Of a stretch of DNA of 64,000 nt, positions 22,409-35,134 are shown in pieces. This DNA comes from Floccularia luteovirens. Its lineage: Eukaryota > Basidiomycota > Agaricomycetes > Agaricales > Squamanitaceae. How positions within the stretch are numbered: the first letter of the stretch is position 1; the number at the start of each line of letters is the position of its first letter. The translations under genes and the position numbers were made by a program. The notes under the pieces were generated by a model, which saw only the letters and a list, made by a program, of their open reading frames with translations, was not told the origin of the DNA and did no database searches. The stretch lies in contig VSJF01000012.1 in assembly GCA_009739215.1 (NCBI GenBank), positions 806,001 to 870,000 on the forward strand, in the 5' to 3' direction.

Positions 22409-25400
22409 TCATGTCCAAATACCTCCCTTTCCCTTCACCCCTGCCTTCTCTCCAAATATCCCCTCCAGTAGCTCGTGCGCCTTTCTGCGCTCCTTTTCCG
22501 TTACCCCTACACCGTCGACCATCCGCACGCGCGGACACGCTCGCATTATCAGCCCCCGGTATGCAAGTCTTCCGATATATGATTCATCCGGCAGATCCCG
22601 CCGAAATTTGCTGTCCAGCTCTTGCCACGCCTGCGCCGCCGCTCTCTCACCCTTTCCATCTGGGGCTCCCTCAGATGGTTGTAGTGCTCCAGGGACATCC
22701 TTCACGAGAAGCGGCAAGTACCATCCAAGAGTGCACGGGTTCATCCTGAGAGAAGACTTTTAGTTAGGAAAACATACGGAACAACCCCGATGGAAAGTTT
22801 AATCATCGCCCCACATGGGCGGTGTACAATGTAGATAGCGATATGCCGAGACCCACAATGAGCACAGTCCCCATATATGACTTAGAAGTCACAACCGTCC
22901 ACAAGGTTGGATGGCGGTTCCATTAATGTAATCAATGCACACTCAAAAACGTACCTGAAGTCCAGCATTTCTACTTCAGGCATTCGATGCAGAAGACGGA
23001 TCAGAGGCTTCGTGCTTTTCAACCGAGATCCAATAATGGTCAGCTTTTGCAACCGCGTGAGGCCTTCCAACGGCCGAGCATCTTCCAAGAAGTTGTAATT
23101 GAGATTCAGAACACGCAAGTTTGGCGCTAGTCTCGATAAACCCTCGGGAAGCGCGGTTAGACGGCAAGCTGCCAATTCCAAGTATACCAGATTGTAACAT
23201 GGTTCCTGGAGGAATCCAGACTTCAGGGCATTACCTGCAATTGACCCTCCGAGTGAATAATTGACCCCGAAATGACACTGAAAATGTTGAAAGAAGGAAG
23301 TTAACTCACCAGAGAGGTACAAGCGCTTTACATCGCGAACTTCCCGGGTCAAAAGGTTACTGAATTCACCCCACCCACCCATTAAACATCAGTACCATCA
23401 TCAAATTCAATCATGCATGCGGAAAACGCACAATGCCCGTCCACTCTGATTCCGCATACTGAGATTTTCTAGCTTAGTTAAGCGGTCAACTTTCGCGAGG
23501 GTACTAAGTCCATTGTTGTCCGTGTATAGCGTGCGAAGATTAGGGAGTGCTGAAGCTTGTAATTGCCCCAACCGGTTGCCACTGACTCGCAATATACGTA
23601 GTCTCGACATCGTCTTGTTAAATACCAACTCCTTTAGTTGATTAGAATCTGTAAAATCATGTTTTCATTAGTATATCTTGACCAAGTAAACCCCCATATA
23701 AAAAACGCGTGAAACAGAAATGCTGTAATACACAAATGAATACAGATGCCGAGAAGAAGCCATATCGTTATATGTTATGGCATGCACACTTCGCAAGATA
23801 AGCTCCGTCCCTATTCACGTACCAAGATTCAAGGCAATCAGCGCTTGTAATGATGCAAGTCCATGAATACTTTCCAAGCAGTTCCGACTGATGTTCAACA
23901 TTTCTAGTCGAGTCCTGCAACGCAAGGCACAAAAAAAAATTACGAGGAGGTGATCACATGGTGGTTAGCACAAGGGATCACCCAGGTTCTTGTGGGAGAT
24001 GAATACACGCACCACCGATACTGGCCAAGATCAATGGATCTAATACAATTGCCCTGAAGACTAAGTTTCACGAGGCCATCCATGCGCTGTAGACCATCGA
24101 TACTGTTTATCCTATTTCCGTCTGCCTTCAACTCCCGTAGATGACGGAGGCATTCGAGTTCTGGAAAGCAAAGAGGGAAAGGAAAATGTAATTCCTCATC
24201 TAGATGACACACGTAGAAATAATTTCACACTCACGAAGCAACGAGTCAACTTGATTATAGCTGATGTCAAGGTTTTCCAAGTTAAGCAGGTGACTGTATG
24301 AAGTCACTCCTGTAAGGCTAACATAAACGAAAAAAGAAATTAGGGGTCAGAATTTCGTGTGTGGATTGTATCTCCACAATTCAATTCAAATCAAGTAAAA
24401 TCAAATCAAATCCAACTCACTTATTCGATGCGACAGATAATGTCCTCACTGTTCCAGGGACACCACTCAAATAGGACAGATGGTTTGAATTGCTGTCAAA
24501 AATCGAAAAAGAAAACATACAATTAGTTCGGATTCGGTTAAAACCACATCGCCAGAAATTTCGCTTACAGATTAAGGGTATCCAGCCGCGGGAGGAATTC
24601 TTTCAACCGCGCAGCGCTTTCCAACCGCTTATCAGATAAATCAATGACCTCCAGTTCTTCCCAATACGGATCGAAAGGCTGTACGTCCGTGATCACTTCC
24701 ACTAATCTATCGTGTGCGACGCCAAACGAGCACTCTGTTAGGAAAGTTCCGTCGGATTTATTCTTGTTCTTTGTCTTTGAGGGTGAGGATCTATGGGTCC
24801 GCGAACGCGAGAAAACCCGACGTGTGGACATAGAACTGTTGGATGTGTTTTGCCATTCGGAGAAAGGTCGCATTTGTTCTGGTCGTCTGTTGCTATTACT
24901 CGTCTTGGAAGGTGAACCATCTTTCTGTCGTTCTTCTTCAAGTTCTGAAAGGTGTAATTAGCATTGAATACATTTACGGCATGATAATATTGAAATATCT
25001 TACCCGAGTCCTCCAGCGCATGCATCATATCCGCGATTCTTCTTGACCGCACAGACTGCACTACATTCGCAGGAGTCATACTTTGGGTAGCCGAGTTCAC
25101 AGGTGGTCCGCTACCTTCTCCATCGTCAGTCGTAGATGCATGTAAGTCTTGTATTGGGCCCTCCCTCTTCCCATCAGAAAAACTGACAGACCTACGGTGA
25201 CCCTTTTTTTGCAGGGGTGTCTGGTATTTGGTGCGACTAGCATCCTTTAGAGCAGAAGTAGGCGTGGCGCTGTGACTCTTCAATACTGAGCGAATAATCG
25301 GTGTGTTGGATGCCTGCCGGCTGTTGCCGCGACTGGGGGTATTGGGAGCCACAGCAGGGTCGGCGGTAGATGTCAGAACGGGTGCAGAAGGGACCGTGTC

Positions 25401-27804
25401 GTCAAAACGGGATGCATCCATATCGTCCTCAGAATAATCAAAATCTACTATACGACCATTGGTTGCAATTGCAGTGTCTCCCATGTCGTCCTCATCTGCC
25501 GAGTCGGTTGTCTCGTCGTCGTCGTTAACGTCATTTTCGTTGACACCCGTCATCACGCTCACAATATGCGCCGATGCATCTGTTGAGAAACTAGTCAATT
25601 CCACTTCTTCATCGTCATCTGCTTCCGATCGCTCTTCAATCCTGGTCATCTCTTTGAGCACCGTGTAGTCTTCTTCTACTGGAACGTCCATTAAGTTGAC
25701 TTTTCCGGCAGAGTCATCTCGTAGGCTTTCAATGTCACCAAATGGGTCTTCACTGAGCTCTTCCGTCAAGGCTCCCGATTTGTTGTGATCCAGAGTAGCT
25801 TGAGCAGTGCTCTTCACCCATTTCATCATGCCTTTGTCAAAGTACATATCTCCGAACCTATCAGGTAGTGTGGGGATATCGCTTGGAGCGATGGTACGAA
25901 TGTGAGCAGGACCAGCATGCTTGACAAAGGAAGGAGCACTCCCAGCTGTTAATGTAGTGCCTGATGCTGTGCTTGATGACACAAAGCGATTCAAATCCTC
26001 ATTAGCATTGCCACGAATTGATGAAGATGGATAAGCTGGTTGACCAGATGAATTTCGTGCATTTGCAGTAACCTGAGGGATAAGTGTGGGTTGAGAGGTA
26101 GTTTGTTGTGCACCCGAGACCGCTGGAATAGGTTTTGTAGTACTTTCTTTGATGGTAAGTCGAGATATATTCGATGTAAGGCTGTCGTTCACAGCATCCT
26201 CGTGCTGCTGCCGCCTTACGTTTCGTCGCGGACTATTCTTCGCCCGATTGACGCTCGAGCTCGACCGTGAGGATGACGTACGACGGTGATTCCGGGACAC
26301 AGTCTTATTGTCGTTGGTCTCCTTTTCATTTTTTCCCCTCAGATCAAGAACATGATTCTCCGGTGTTGGTGAACGAGAGGAAATTTCTGTCCGCATGGTA
26401 AAGTGTGAAGTATCTGTATCGCTAGAAAATATTCGTTTCTGCCCTTTCATGTCAGATTTTATTTGGGCCATGAGCGCAGCAGCCTGTTGTCTGTATGTTG
26501 ACGAAGAGAAAGAGCCAGCGCTGCCACTACCCGTAGTTCCAGATGATGACGAATTATTGCTGCTAGTATTTGTAGGGACTTTAAGATAAGAAGGACGTCT
26601 CGATTCGAGCTCTAAAAAATAAGTAAGTGAAACAACAACCTGCATAGAATATGAACATGTCATACCTTGAGATTGAGCTTTTGGTTGTGATTTTTGTGCA
26701 GATGGTGGTGAATTCTGTTGGTTATTCTTATGATGTTCTGGTTCTTCAACAGGTAGAGGATTATGCTGCGAGCTAATTACAGTTGAAATAGTCGAAAAAT
26801 CGCGAGCTTGCTTGATTTGTTGCATTAAATTCAATGATTCTCCGACATAATCCTTTCCTTTGATTGCGGGACGAGTAATCGACGCACCAGAACCGGCACC
26901 TCCACTGCTGAAATCGCTCGCAGGACTCAATTTTATCCGCTTGCTGCTACGTAAATGTGACGCAGACGCGGCTGATACCGACACCTCGGAGACACGAGAT
27001 AGCCCATGCGTCATATTAATGGTTGGCGAAGGTGTTGTCCCAGTACCAGCACCAGATGGCGTGTTAATAGCAATCGAGTCGACCAGTGCCGAAAGGTGAT
27101 CCCTTGTATACGTGTCATATTGAAATTGGAACAAACGAAGACGAGGATCTGTGTTTGGAGGGTCATTATATTACAACCGGAAGAGGGTTTGGGGTGCTTT
27201 CTGCTTGAGGAAAGTTTCCATCCACTGCACTGTTGGGTTGCAGTGCTCCATCTCGCGGGACTGAGAAGGTAAAGTGGCACGCAACACTTGGTTTCCTACC
27301 ATGAAAAGATGACATATCTCGCATGTCGGTCTCAATGATTTCATCCTGAGATTCACTCGGCTCTTCAGATTCGGGTTTTTCGCTGTTCGAGGAGACCTGG
27401 AGCTGGGAAGAGAATCCTTTCGATTCCTGCTGTGTGGGTGGAGATGGTGGCTCAAACATCCGCTCAAGCGGGAGAGGCGTAAAGAAATCCTTCACAAACG
27501 CCTTCTTATTCCGTCCTGGTGTCTTGGGAAGGATTGGTTGGTCGGGTATATCGTTACGCACAAGGAACGTGCCGACAGCGTGTACACTGCCCACCAAGGG
27601 CGATGTTGTGCTTTCGTGTTCAGTATTGGTATGTATATATGTTGCAAGTGGTGCAGTAAATGAGATAGATCGCGTTCCGCAAGTTAGATTGTTTTCATCG
27701 TCGCCACTAAGTTCATCTGGGTCTAAATCAATCCATTCGTCTTGGAGTTCCTCCGTCTGCCATCCCGGAGCTGGTCGCTGAGCTGCCTCAGTCATTGACG
27801 CCAA
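22409..27804 (-). CDS. Nud1/Cdc11-type leucine-rich-repeat spindle pole scaffold
   Basis: Large scaffold related to S. cerevisiae Nud1, S. pombe Cdc11 and animal centriolin, which anchors the mitotic exit / septation initiation network at the spindle pole body. The N-terminus (27804 down) is acidic: WIDLDPDELSGDDENN. The next large exon begins LRLFQFQYDTYTRDHLSALV, carries long Ser/Thr-rich disordered sequence, the DRFGDMYFDKGMMKWVK motif typical of Cdc11/Nud1 (about 25850-25800), an acidic stretch and LQKKGHRRSVSFSDGKR. From about 24670 to 22920 at least ten leucine-rich repeats follow over many small exons (for example LRHLRELKADGNRINSIDGL, MSRLRILRVSGNRLGQL, NLRVLNLNYNFLEDARPL). The C-terminal exon begins at MNPCTLGWYLP (22744) and ends GVKGKGGIWT. 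The intron joining the first two exons near 27134-27250 is unresolved; a donor inside CAACAGTGC would give 82 bases. A second possible start lies at 27795. Confidence 0.88.
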
Positions 27805-27882
27805 ATGAGTAGGAGAGACAGATTAAAATGTGTTGGCCTTAGCACGACTCCGACGAGTGGTTGACTGTTCAAACGCATATTA

Positions 27883-27890
27883 TCACGTGA
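27883..27890. promoter_or_regulatory. TCACGTGA E-box upstream of the NUD1-like gene
   Basis: The context ATCACGTGAC is a full RTCACGTGAY site, 79 bases upstream of the start codon at 27804. A second TCACGTGA lies at 28034-28041. Confidence 0.45.
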
Positions 27891-28033
27891 CCGCATGTAT
27901 ATTGTATTTGTGCTTGTCTGCCTACAGCTTTGACACGAAGCATTATGATCATTGCTTTTCATTGCCTTTCATGATCATCGATCATATCCATGGGCTCTTC
28001 TAATGACACTGCAGAAACATTGCATCCTTGCCC

Positions 28034-28041
28034 TCACGTGA
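28034..28041. promoter_or_regulatory. Second TCACGTGA E-box
   Basis: It lies about 150 bases further upstream of the first E-box of the NUD1-like gene. Its flanks (C before, A after) fit the Cbf1 consensus less well than the proximal site. Confidence 0.3.
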
Positions 28042-30448
28042 ACAAGCCCTGAGGCATGATGCATGATGACCCAAATGAATGCTACTTCATGAACAAATCT
28101 ATCTTTGGCTGTGCCTAGTAATAGGCGTGGCAGCAGATAAGACCATCTGCCTTCAATTTTTTTCCGACTGACATTTTTTTCTCACTGGCCCCTCTTGAAC
28201 TGGCTTGGATGGACTACAAGACCTAAAAATGACCTCTAAACAGTCACTATTGTTGGGCTCCACAAAACTTCCATTTCACGCTATACCATTCTTACGATGT
28301 AAAAGTTGTGCTATTCTTATCCTATGTGTCAACGGGAAGACTGAAACTCATTTAAGTCCACTTAGCCTGCCTTTTAGCCATGTCTCTGACCGCTGTCAGG
28401 TACGACACATTTTGTCCGCTCTACTTGCCATGCCAATTCTCGACGGATGGCTAACGACTCACCAGTTCGTTCCTCGCATGTTTCAGTTCATCGCCTTCCG
28501 ATCCAAACCTTTTGAGCCAAACTCCTTGTTAGGGGTGCAATGAACCAACTAACATCGGTCAGAACACGGGAACTTCCTCTGGTCCGACAAGTATACGACC
28601 GATCTATCTAACAAACAATCATGTTCCCTATATCTGTTGGAGAAGAGTTTTCGCAGCCCCGCGTTGATCACCTTGTGGCGTAAAAACGTCAACAATCACA
28701 ACGCTTATCAGGGGAAAATACAAATCTCAGTATCTGGGGTGGTACACCTGACAAAGAGAACGAATTTCCTGTTGTATAACTCACGAATGGGAGCGTTTTA
28801 GGGTTGTAAGTAAATGAAATCTCGGAGCCTGCATGATTTCAGTTATTCCTATGATTTAAGGCAACGTGCCGGATAACAAAACAATCCATATCAATAATCA
28901 GTACACGACCAAACTCATGAGCCGAGAGTTTCCGCTAGGTTTTAGTGAGTACAATGTGCTACGACGGCGCTAACCATCCTTGTTGCTGGTCTTTGTCAAG
29001 GCAACTAGCACTGCCTCTACTCTTCTTCATGATCATACCGAGAAGGCATCGCCACTTAGGATGTCACAAATCGTCAATGAGTGGTCTTCTTCTGAGTACA
29101 GATTGGAGCTTTGGTTGCAAGGGAACGATAGCATAGCCCCCCGCAATAAAATAGATTGGTGACAAAATGGTGTGGATACTCGAATCAATAGATCAGTATT
29201 CAGACAACAGCATGTGAAGAAACTAGGACAAGTTTAGCAGTTTCAGGACAGGCCTGCTTCGTAGCGTTCACACTGCGGCTGGCGGCCTCGATATACTGTG
29301 AATCCTTATTAGTCTTCAAATCACCCCAGGTCTCCCATGTTTGAGCTTCGTTTTGACAAACATAAAACCAACCGTCAAAGCTGAACTATGAATAAATCAG
29401 ATTTCATCATTATCCCATGCAATGATATTTGACAGAGCAAATTAAATCAAAAATCTTTACCCAAATTGTTGATTCATCAAAGATGCTTCTCAGCGGATAA
29501 AATATGTTTGCTCATATTGAGTCTTTTTCCAATAAAGTTTGAAATGCTCTTTTACTGCTCTCCATGGAAATTCGCACAACAAAGGAGTGCATGTGAACAG
29601 GGCCGAAATGAATTCAATCAACTCAGTTAGAATCTGTCGACTAAGTCTTACTGTGTCGTTATATAATGATCCGCCGAAAGTCAGATGATAGACATGAGCA
29701 TACTATCTCACGTTACTTTGCACGACCGATTCGAACCAGACGAAAGCAAGCGGACTTGTTTTCCTATTCAGGAAATGAAAAACCGGAAATCCGTTCCTGG
29801 GATCAGATCGGGCATTTTATATTTAGAGGTGTAAATCTGTCAAAAGTCCTCGACGTCTAGTCAACATACTACCAACTATTGATTAAAAAAATCATTATCA
29901 TTATCAACATAATGTTACAATATGTTGACTGGTAGACCGGAAGCTATATCGTACATTTTTCTCTTTCTTCGGAAGCTTGATATCGTGATGAGTCAGATTT
30001 CAAATTCATCAAACTGGAGTGTACAGCGCTCATTCAAGGGAGCTGTTTCACGCCCGTCACAATAATTTACCTAGAGTCGAAAATGCAACTTCTAATTTTT
30101 TTCATACAAATCTGATAGTACCAGGAGTTTGGTATCTAAAGAGAGGAAAGTGCATACAGACGAATGGGGTAACTATGCGAAGGTCCCATGCTAGAATGAA
30201 TGAGGGTGGTGAGGGGCAAACAATGCAATGATGATTGAGTAAAAGATGAATACATTTCAAGTCCGAGGGTCAAAATCTACAACCATGTGAATAGCTGAAT
30301 GCTAGCGAGATCTCTGTTTTTGAAAAACAACTCATGCAGGTTGAGAGGAAAATAAAACAATCGATAAGGAAACCCTGCGGAAAGTTTGGGGCCTTAGGAA
30401 GGAATGAACATTCGTGTTCTCAAGAGAGACGAGTTTTGGTTCCGCAAG
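28042..30448. other. Gene-poor 2.4 kb region
   Basis: The best frame is 28205-28543 (+, 112 residues), with no recognisable domain or codon signal. The rest is AT-rich with short frames only. I found no convincing tRNA box pair: one B-box-like string at about 29727 has a mismatch and lacks a matching A box. Confidence 0.4.
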
Positions 30449-31129
30449 TTAACTTGCATCCATGCGCTGGAATAAGTGCTTTTCAAACGCAAAGATGCTC
30501 GGATCCGTCTGTGAATACGCGTTGTCATCATCCCAGTTGTTCGTCTTGCCAGGCAAGATCCACGGTGAAGAGGAATACGATGAACTGCGTGGCGGGGGAG
30601 TCAACTTTATGGATGAACGCGGTGCTGAGTTTGACATGGGCGGTAAAGTTTTCTCCATAGCAGCGAACCCTGTGATTTTTGTCACTGGAGGCAGCCTCAG
30701 TGAGTTCATTGAATCCAGCACACTGGCACGTGCAGTCCTAGCAGCTTTGTGGTCAGAAACCACCTTCCGCTCAACGGGATAGGTAGTGTCGGCCAAAGCG
30801 GTGGCGGCAATACCAATGTCGCGATGTGTTTGGCTCGTTGAATGCTGACGTTCACAATTGACATGGTGCGTAGATAGTACGGGAAATTGATACATGAATG
30901 GTCCGTGCTCATGCGAAGCCGAAAAAGAGAATGAATAATGCGCAGAGGTTGAATCGGAGGTGATTGGGGACATCTCGAAAATTAGATCCGGGGACAGCGG
31001 TCCTGTCGGAGAAGCAATTGATGTAATTCCAATGGCCAGGCTATTGCGTCGCGAAGGGATTTCTATTGGTTTTGCGTGTGGTTTATTACAGTTGTCATAT
31101 TGTGCGTCGTGAGTTGGGGAAATATCCAC
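30449..31129 (-). CDS. Hypothetical Ser/Pro-rich protein
   Basis: An uninterrupted frame of about 226 residues ending KHLFQRMDAS. It is rich in Ser, Thr and Pro with basic patches and predicted to be disordered. No domain, signal peptide or membrane helix is seen. The frame stays open upstream to a plausible acceptor (CTTTCAG), giving IYGNVDISPTHD. The only nearby donor that keeps the frame follows an ATG at 31201-31203 directly, so the true start may be 31203 with an intron right after the start codon, or further upstream. Internal points: SRRNSLAIGI (a basophilic kinase-like site) and NSLRLPPVTKITGFAAM. I do not recognise the family. The steady frame and composition suggest a real gene, possibly lineage-specific. 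Confidence 0.5.
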   Translation of the reverse strand: MDISPTHDAQYDNCNKPHAKPIEIPSRRNSLAIGITSIASPTGPLSPDLIFEMSPITSDSTSAHYSFSFSASHEHGPFMYQFPVLSTHHVNCERQHSTSQTHRDIGIAATALADTTYPVERKVVSDHKAARTARASVLDSMNSLRLPPVTKITGFAAMEKTLPPMSNSAPRSSIKLTPPPRSSSYSSSPWILPGKTNNWDDDNAYSQTDPSIFAFEKHLFQRMDAS

Positions 31130-31203
31130 GTTGCCGTAAATCTGAAAGAAGATAGTGATATGACAGGAGACAGCACCGCATACGTTATTGAAAGACTAAC
31201 CAT

Positions 31204-32175
31204 ACTTCAATAAGTACTTTGGGAATGAAACGTCTATGTATGTTCTATTTTAGGTCGCTTTGTAGATTCAGTTGAACCTTCCCACTGGTGCAGGAATACT
31301 TCTACTCCTCAGCTAGAGATAGGTATCTTTGGCATTCAAAGCTTGAAGAAAGGCAAAAGACGATGGAAAGAGCCTATTTGGAGGTGATAATGACTAAAGA
31401 CTCCTTGGGCGTGTAAGGAACGTAGCACCAGGCCATGATTCTCGTGTCTTGTGTTCCTCAACGTTTTGAGTCACTCCTGGTAGAAGATTGATTGAAGTCT
31501 GTGTGTCGAGTGCTTGAAGGGAAGATTGGTCAATGTTCGCTACTCAGAACGCCTGTGAGCTGGTGGGACGAAGAAATGAACTTTTCATCTAAATGAGCAG
31601 TAATTAGCGATATAAATACTGGGCGTTGAGAAACATTTTTGATTCCGTTTCATCTCCGCTTGGAAGGTGGGAAATACTTTTGTTCTCATTCTAGTCCCGG
31701 AACTGAGGCGAAACTACAATAGATAAACAGAGAACGTATTGCCGTAGATGTACTCGAATGTTCCATTGTAATACTCAGTCTTGGGTCATTCACAGCTAGC
31801 GACATAGCCCTATGCATATAATCAGGGTCCAGAAGCTATACATCAGATACATTAGAAGGAATAACTGCTGTATGATGGTCGATATGCTTCTGAGACCATG
31901 CATCCAGAACATTACCTGTCAAGTTCTGGGTTCTCAAGCGTCAAAAGCTTCAAGTGTAGCTGAACGTTAACCTAGCTCCACGTTATATATACATTAATAA
32001 TATACTAAAAGGTTGGAAACATTCAAATTTCAAACAATTTGGTAATGTCCACCTTTGTGATCACATGCAAACAAGACGCCCGTTTCAGGTGGATGATGTC
32101 ATTGACACCGCTCATACGCATATAGCTCGTTCTGCGCATCTCTGCGCACTTACTCCATCCTATCTTACAACCACA
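31204..32175. other. Intergenic region upstream of VIP1
   Basis: A divergent gap of about 1 kb between the hypothetical protein (-) and VIP1 (+). AT-rich, no supported frame. A CT-rich stretch just before 32176 fits a leader for VIP1. Confidence 0.4.
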
Positions 32176-33348
32176 ATGTCGCCTTACACCGTCAACGTTC
32201 GTATCAGTTTGAATCCGTTTTAAAGCGCATATAACTGACCATATCTTTTATCTATAGGTCTCAGACATCTCTCCCACCACATCTGAAGCACAACTTCACG
32301 ACTTTTTCACGTATGTCAACAGCTGTGTCTCATTCTGCATCCACCTGACAACAGTTCTACATCATACAGCTTCTGTGGAAAGTGAGTTTTTGCGTCATTT
32401 AAGGAATGATTGATGATAACGATCACTTAGGATAACCTCGATTGAACATCATGAAAAGAGTGCGATAATTGCCTTTGAGAAATCTTCAGCAGCTAAGACT
32501 GCGTTGATGGTGAGGCGACTTAAACTCATTCTCGGTGATCAAACTTACAACGAACGAATTAGCTCAACGGTGGCACTTTAGACGGCGCAACCTTGACAGT
32601 CACTTCAGACGTTGTCCATCCTGACGAAGATTTGCATCGGGGATCAGATACTGCGTACACCATAGATCAGTCCGATAAGCCAAGAGCAGGAAGTGAGCTT
32701 GGGCCTTTACCTTTTGATATCATCTTGATACTTAATATTGTTGGTATCATTAGTCGCAGCGGAATATCTGGCAAAGGGCTATGTTCTTTCTGACCACATT
32801 CTTGAGCGGGCCATCGAGCTTGACAGTGAGTATTTCACACCAACGATTCAATCATATGTCTTAACAAGATCTGCCTCCCAGATAAGCAAGGCATATCCAA
32901 GAGATTCTTGGACTATTTCCGCTCCCTCGATAAGAATGTTGGGGAGCGCACCCTTGGTGCTGAGCAAACACTGTCAGCAAAAGCTCAACAGACAGTTGAC
33001 AGTGCTTTGCAGCAAGCTAAGGTTATGGACGAACAAAAGGGATATAGCAAGATTGCACACGATGTGAGTCTTTCACAGTCATGGTTCAAGCGTCAATCAC
33101 CAAATACTGTTTGGCTTGTATAGTACTATTCAAGAGCCATTGCATCCCCGTTGGGTCAGAAAGTACGTGCCTTCTATACGTCGACTTCAAAGCAAGTCCT
33201 GGACATCCACGAGGAAGCACGCCGAATCGCCGAGGAAGAAAAGAAGAAGAGTGGTAACGCCACACAACAGCCAGGTGAAAGTAACACTTCGGCAGGATCT
33301 GCTGCTATGCCCAACCCTGAAACACAAAAAGCACCAACGGTGGTCTGA
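32176..33348 (+). CDS. vip1: Vip1-like RNA recognition motif protein
   Basis: Fungal RRM protein related to S. pombe Vip1. Exon 1 is only 21 bases (MSPYTVN). The RRM then reads VSDISPTTSEAQLHDFFT, FCGKITSIEHHEKSAIIAF, SSAAKTALMLNGGTLDGATL, with degenerate RNP motifs as usual in this family. A linker exon gives HPDEDLHRGSDTAYTIDQ. The C-terminal half is amphipathic and alanine-rich: AAEYLAKGYVLSDHILERAI, KRFLDYFRSLDKNVGERTLG, GQKVRAFYTSTSKQVLDIHE, then EEARRIAEEEKKK and a polar tail ending QKAPTVV. About seven exons. The molecular function is not well known; RNA or cytoskeletal roles are inferred from relatives. Confidence 0.85.
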
Positions 33349-33763
33349 ACTTTTAACAGGAAGAACTAGGGCCTGATATGCACGTACTTGAATAACTGAT
33401 TTAGTGTAATACGTATCCATGTGGTGATAAATTGTTGTATAAATCGATTTATAACGGATACAACGGATATGATCAGGACAGAGTGTTTTTCATTTTCATC
33501 AATGCACGCACATAAATCCAAATAAGTGTAAAACGTTTGAACGACGGCCCGGTCTTCTTTCCTAATGCTCCATATATTTTACTAAATGTTCTGGTCATAA
33601 AAAAGAGCCGCTTCACGATCTCGCCTCTTGTTCCACCAGACGGACAGTGATCCGAAAATTCCACTTGATCGGCCGAGATAGAGTTCTCGCAGTCTTAAGC
33701 CTTACAAAGCCAATTCAACGAGATGTGAATCCAGACACTGTGCAATTAGAGTCAAGAAGCAAA
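33349..33763. other. Intergenic region
   Basis: This holds the VIP1 3' end and the promoter of the next gene. The methyltransferase frame stays open upstream to 33647, but no good alternative start was seen. Otherwise nothing notable. Confidence 0.4.
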
Positions 33764-34782
33764 ATGTCGACTTCATATTCAAAGTCGAGTGCTGACGTAC
33801 CGGATAAGACAGGGTGGTCTGCATCCTTGTACAACAAGACAGCACCTTTCGTGTATTCTTCAACCTTTACATCCCCCGTATTGGGCCTGCTAGCTGCGCA
33901 GCCTGGGGAACGTATCTTGGATCTCGGCTGCGGGAGTGGGGAGGTGAGTCTTGAAATACGGAAGGTGGTTGAACAACGAGAGGGTGGTATTGTTGTCGGG
34001 ATGGATTATAGTGAAAGTATGGTCAGTTACATCAGGTATTTTCTAAACATCCTCTTCCTAAACATCAATATCAGATTGAGAAGGCCAAATCAAATGGCCT
34101 AAAACATGTATTTGTAGCTGACGCAATGGCTTTGGAGCTACCAGACAATATGCCAGAGGCAAAAGTAAAATTTGATGCTGTATTCAGCAATGCTTCGTTG
34201 CATTGGTGCAAGGACAACCCGAAAGGTGTGCTACAAGGCGTTCGAAAAGTTTTAAAGCCAGGAGGCCGCTTTGTCGCGGAAATGGGTGGATTTATGAATT
34301 GTATAGGTGTGTTGAAGTCTCTTGGTGTTGCAGAATGATAAGTGATTATGATTTTCTGCAATACGTAGGAGTTCGGTCTGCTCTTCATGATTCTCTAAGG
34401 AGACGGGGATATGATGCCAAAGAACGCGATCCATGGTACTTTCCTTCCATGGAAGATTATGTGAAGGTATGGCAACAACTTGGAATGAGGTAAAAATAAA
34501 ATTATCTGATACTGAAGGTAACTCTTGTGGCAGCTTCTCGTCACATCTCGATTCGAACCCCAACATATCTCCTTGAATCCGCGCATCACACCACTACCGA
34601 CAGGATTACTTGAATGGCTTCAATTATTTACAAGGAACACCTTCCTTCGCGGCCTCTCGGACGAGGAGGCATCCGAAATCATGAACGAAGTCATCGAAAG
34701 ATGTCGGGTAGATTGCCAGGACGCGAGTGGGAAGTGGGCAATGGTGTATATGCGACTGAGATTTTCCGCTATCCTGAAGTAA
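33764..34782 (+). CDS. Class I SAM-dependent methyltransferase
   Basis: Small-molecule type methyltransferase. Start MSTSYSKSSADVPDKTGW at 33764. Motif I is RILDLGCGSGEVSLEI, then VVGMDYSESM, joined over an intron to IEKAKSNGLKHVFVADAMAL. Motifs II-III follow as FDAVFSNASLHWCKDNPKGV and VLKPGGRFVAEMGGFMNCIG. After another intron (ending at ACGTAG) come VRSALHDSLRRRGYDAKERD and PWYFPSMEDYVK, then LLVTSRFEPQHISLNPRITP, and the protein ends MVYMRLRFSAILK. The layout resembles trans-aconitate methyltransferase and Methyltransf_11-type enzymes. The substrate cannot be told from sequence. An in-frame ATG-less extension to 33647 exists; 33764 was preferred. Confidence 0.87.
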
Positions 34783-35134
34783 AGATAAAAATGCTTCCTA
34801 GGTTTTTCTTGGTCTTCTTTGTAACCTAATGGGGGTTCAGAGGATGAGTATCTGATTGGACATGCATATCTACTCTCTCGTTTTCTTTTCTTGGTCTTCT
34901 TGACATATACATGATAACATTATTGAACATGTACAATACTCTCACTTTGTGAGGTGAAAAAAATGAAGTTGTTCACGTGATGGCGGCAAAACATTCGAAT
35001 TGAAATAATTATTGCCGTCGGGTTACTGAAATTACTGTTCCGTAAATGATGCAAATTGATAATGCGGTGGGGAAGAGTATTCTTCACAGCCTTCCGTTCG
35101 CTTTGACATCCTTTTTTTTCTTGCGTTAATACCC
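34783..35134. other. Intergenic region with E-box
   Basis: AT-rich promoter region of the nucleotide-sugar transporter. Apart from the E-box at 34973 nothing stands out. Confidence 0.4.
34973..34980. promoter_or_regulatory. TCACGTGA E-box upstream of the UAA transporter
   Basis: The context TTCACGTGAT gives RTCACGTG on the minus strand. It lies 155 bases upstream of the start codon at 35135. Confidence 0.4.

Noticed and set aside
29720..29745. Minus-strand tRNA B-box-like string around GATTCGAACC
   Set aside because: First consensus base is wrong and no tRNA fold could be drawn; a similar string at 34551 lies in a coding exon.
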